The position numbers and the translations under genes were made by a program. A model generated the notes under the pieces. The model searched no databases. It was given only the letters and a program-made list of their open reading frames with translations, and had not been told where the DNA came from. Source: Collinsella sp. (GTDB lineage Bacteria; Actinomycetota; Coriobacteriia; Coriobacteriales; Coriobacteriaceae). Taken from it: 64,000 nt of DNA. Shown here one piece after another: positions 63,755 to 64,000 of this stretch (position 1 is the first letter of the stretch; every line of letters starts with the position of its first letter). The stretch covers positions 1-64,000 of the forward strand of contig JARIBW010000036.1 in assembly GCA_029264355.1 (NCBI GenBank). The letters are read 5' to 3'.

Positions 63755-64000
63755 CTATGCGCGCATGGCCGCCTCGGGATGCTGGAGCTCGGCCGCCAGG
63801 CACACGTTGCTCATGAGCATGGCGCGCGTCATGGGACCGACGCCGCCCGGCACCGGTGTGATGGAGCCCGCGACCAGTTCGGCAGATGCGAAGTCGACGT
63901 CACCGCAAAGCTTGCCGTTCTCGTCGCGATCCATGCCGACATCGATGACGGCGGCTCCCGGTTTGATCCAGGGACCCTTGACCATCTTGGGGATGCCGCA
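63755..64000 (-). CDS. folD: FolD, methylene-tetrahydrofolate dehydrogenase/cyclohydrolase (C-terminal part)
   Basis: The 3' end of folD; it runs off the right edge. The visible 82 residues contain [14 protein letters not shown] and the diagnostic [18 protein letters not shown]. FolD interconverts one-carbon tetrahydrofolate forms. The N-terminal substrate-binding half is outside the window. Confidence 0.95.
   Translation of the reverse strand, partial: CGIPKMVKGPWIKPGAAVIDVGMDRDENGKLCGDVDFASAELVAGSITPVPGGVGPMTRAMLMSNVCLAAELQHPEAAMRA

Noticed and set aside
1-64000. tRNA, rRNA, CRISPR arrays, insertion sequences, prophage
   Set aside because: No tRNA T-loop and acceptor pattern, no spaced repeat array, no transposase or phage protein was found on reading both strands.

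Overview
The window is a contiguous stretch of bacterial chromosome of high GC. It has densely packed genes, strong GGAGG/AAAGG ribosome binding sites, occasional GTG starts and many perfect GC-rich hairpins between transcription units. The gene mix is KdpFABCDE, Pst, lactose/cellobiose-type PTS with phospho-glycosidases, Pta-AckA, L-cysteine desulfidase, QueA/QueH/Tgt, C69 dipeptidase and small Tat-type lipoproteins, with no respiratory genes. This suggests a fermentative, host-associated actinobacterium of the class Coriobacteriia (Collinsella/Olsenella type). That placement is inference from gene content and composition; no rRNA is present. I saw no tRNA, rRNA, CRISPR array, insertion sequence or prophage gene.

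Layout. 1-7697: kdpC (only its start), kdpB, kdpA and a 28-residue kdpF on the minus strand, divergent from kdpDE; an 11-bp-period direct repeat lies between them. 7808-10456: an Uup-type ABC-F ATPase and a GNAT acetyltransferase. 10482-14145: pstSCAB behind a promoter carrying a PHO-box-like repeat. 14391-15261: a lower-GC patch with a two-cistron mini-operon (one reading frame interrupted by TGA) and a 52-residue basic membrane protein. 15263-18703: M20 dipeptidase, HAD phosphatase, ribosomal protein S1. 19000-27172: a LacI regulator facing an eight-gene PTS operon (MupG-like protein, GH4, IIB, IIC, small membrane protein, GH1, DUF3284, IIA) that ends at a strong terminator and starts at a promoter with LacI-like operator repeats.

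27646-33409: HAD hydrolase, L-cysteine desulfidase, ndk, argH, argG. 33621-36879: a 49-residue candidate gene with its own terminator, then a polar amino-acid ABC transporter, with an ARG-box-like palindrome upstream. 37209-43387: Cof-type phosphatase, DNA polymerase I, and a UDP-galactopyranose mutase/glycosyltransferase pair. 43574-45886: pta and ackA, convergent. 46005-50298: HIT protein, xseB, xseA, YugP-type membrane protease, tgt. 50492-52490: a divergent pair of unassigned genes, one a 468-residue tail-anchored coiled coil. 52970-57952: queA, queH, DUF3267 membrane protein, and metG with a non-canonical KMSKS loop. 58047-64000: GNAT protein, RlmA, UbiB-family kinase with a small partner, C69 dipeptidase, and the 3' part of folD.

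How the genes work together: ion and nutrient capture (Kdp for potassium, Pst for phosphate, PTS for beta-disaccharides, amino-acid ABC), fermentation to acetate with ATP recovery (Pta-AckA), arginine synthesis, and tRNA modification and charging. No single large undescribed system stands out. The best novel material is small: unannotated short genes (14391-14850, 15103-15261, 22409-22582, 33621-33770, 52766-52825), regulatory repeats at the kdp, pst, PTS and amino-acid transport promoters, and the unassigned divergent pair at 50492-52490.
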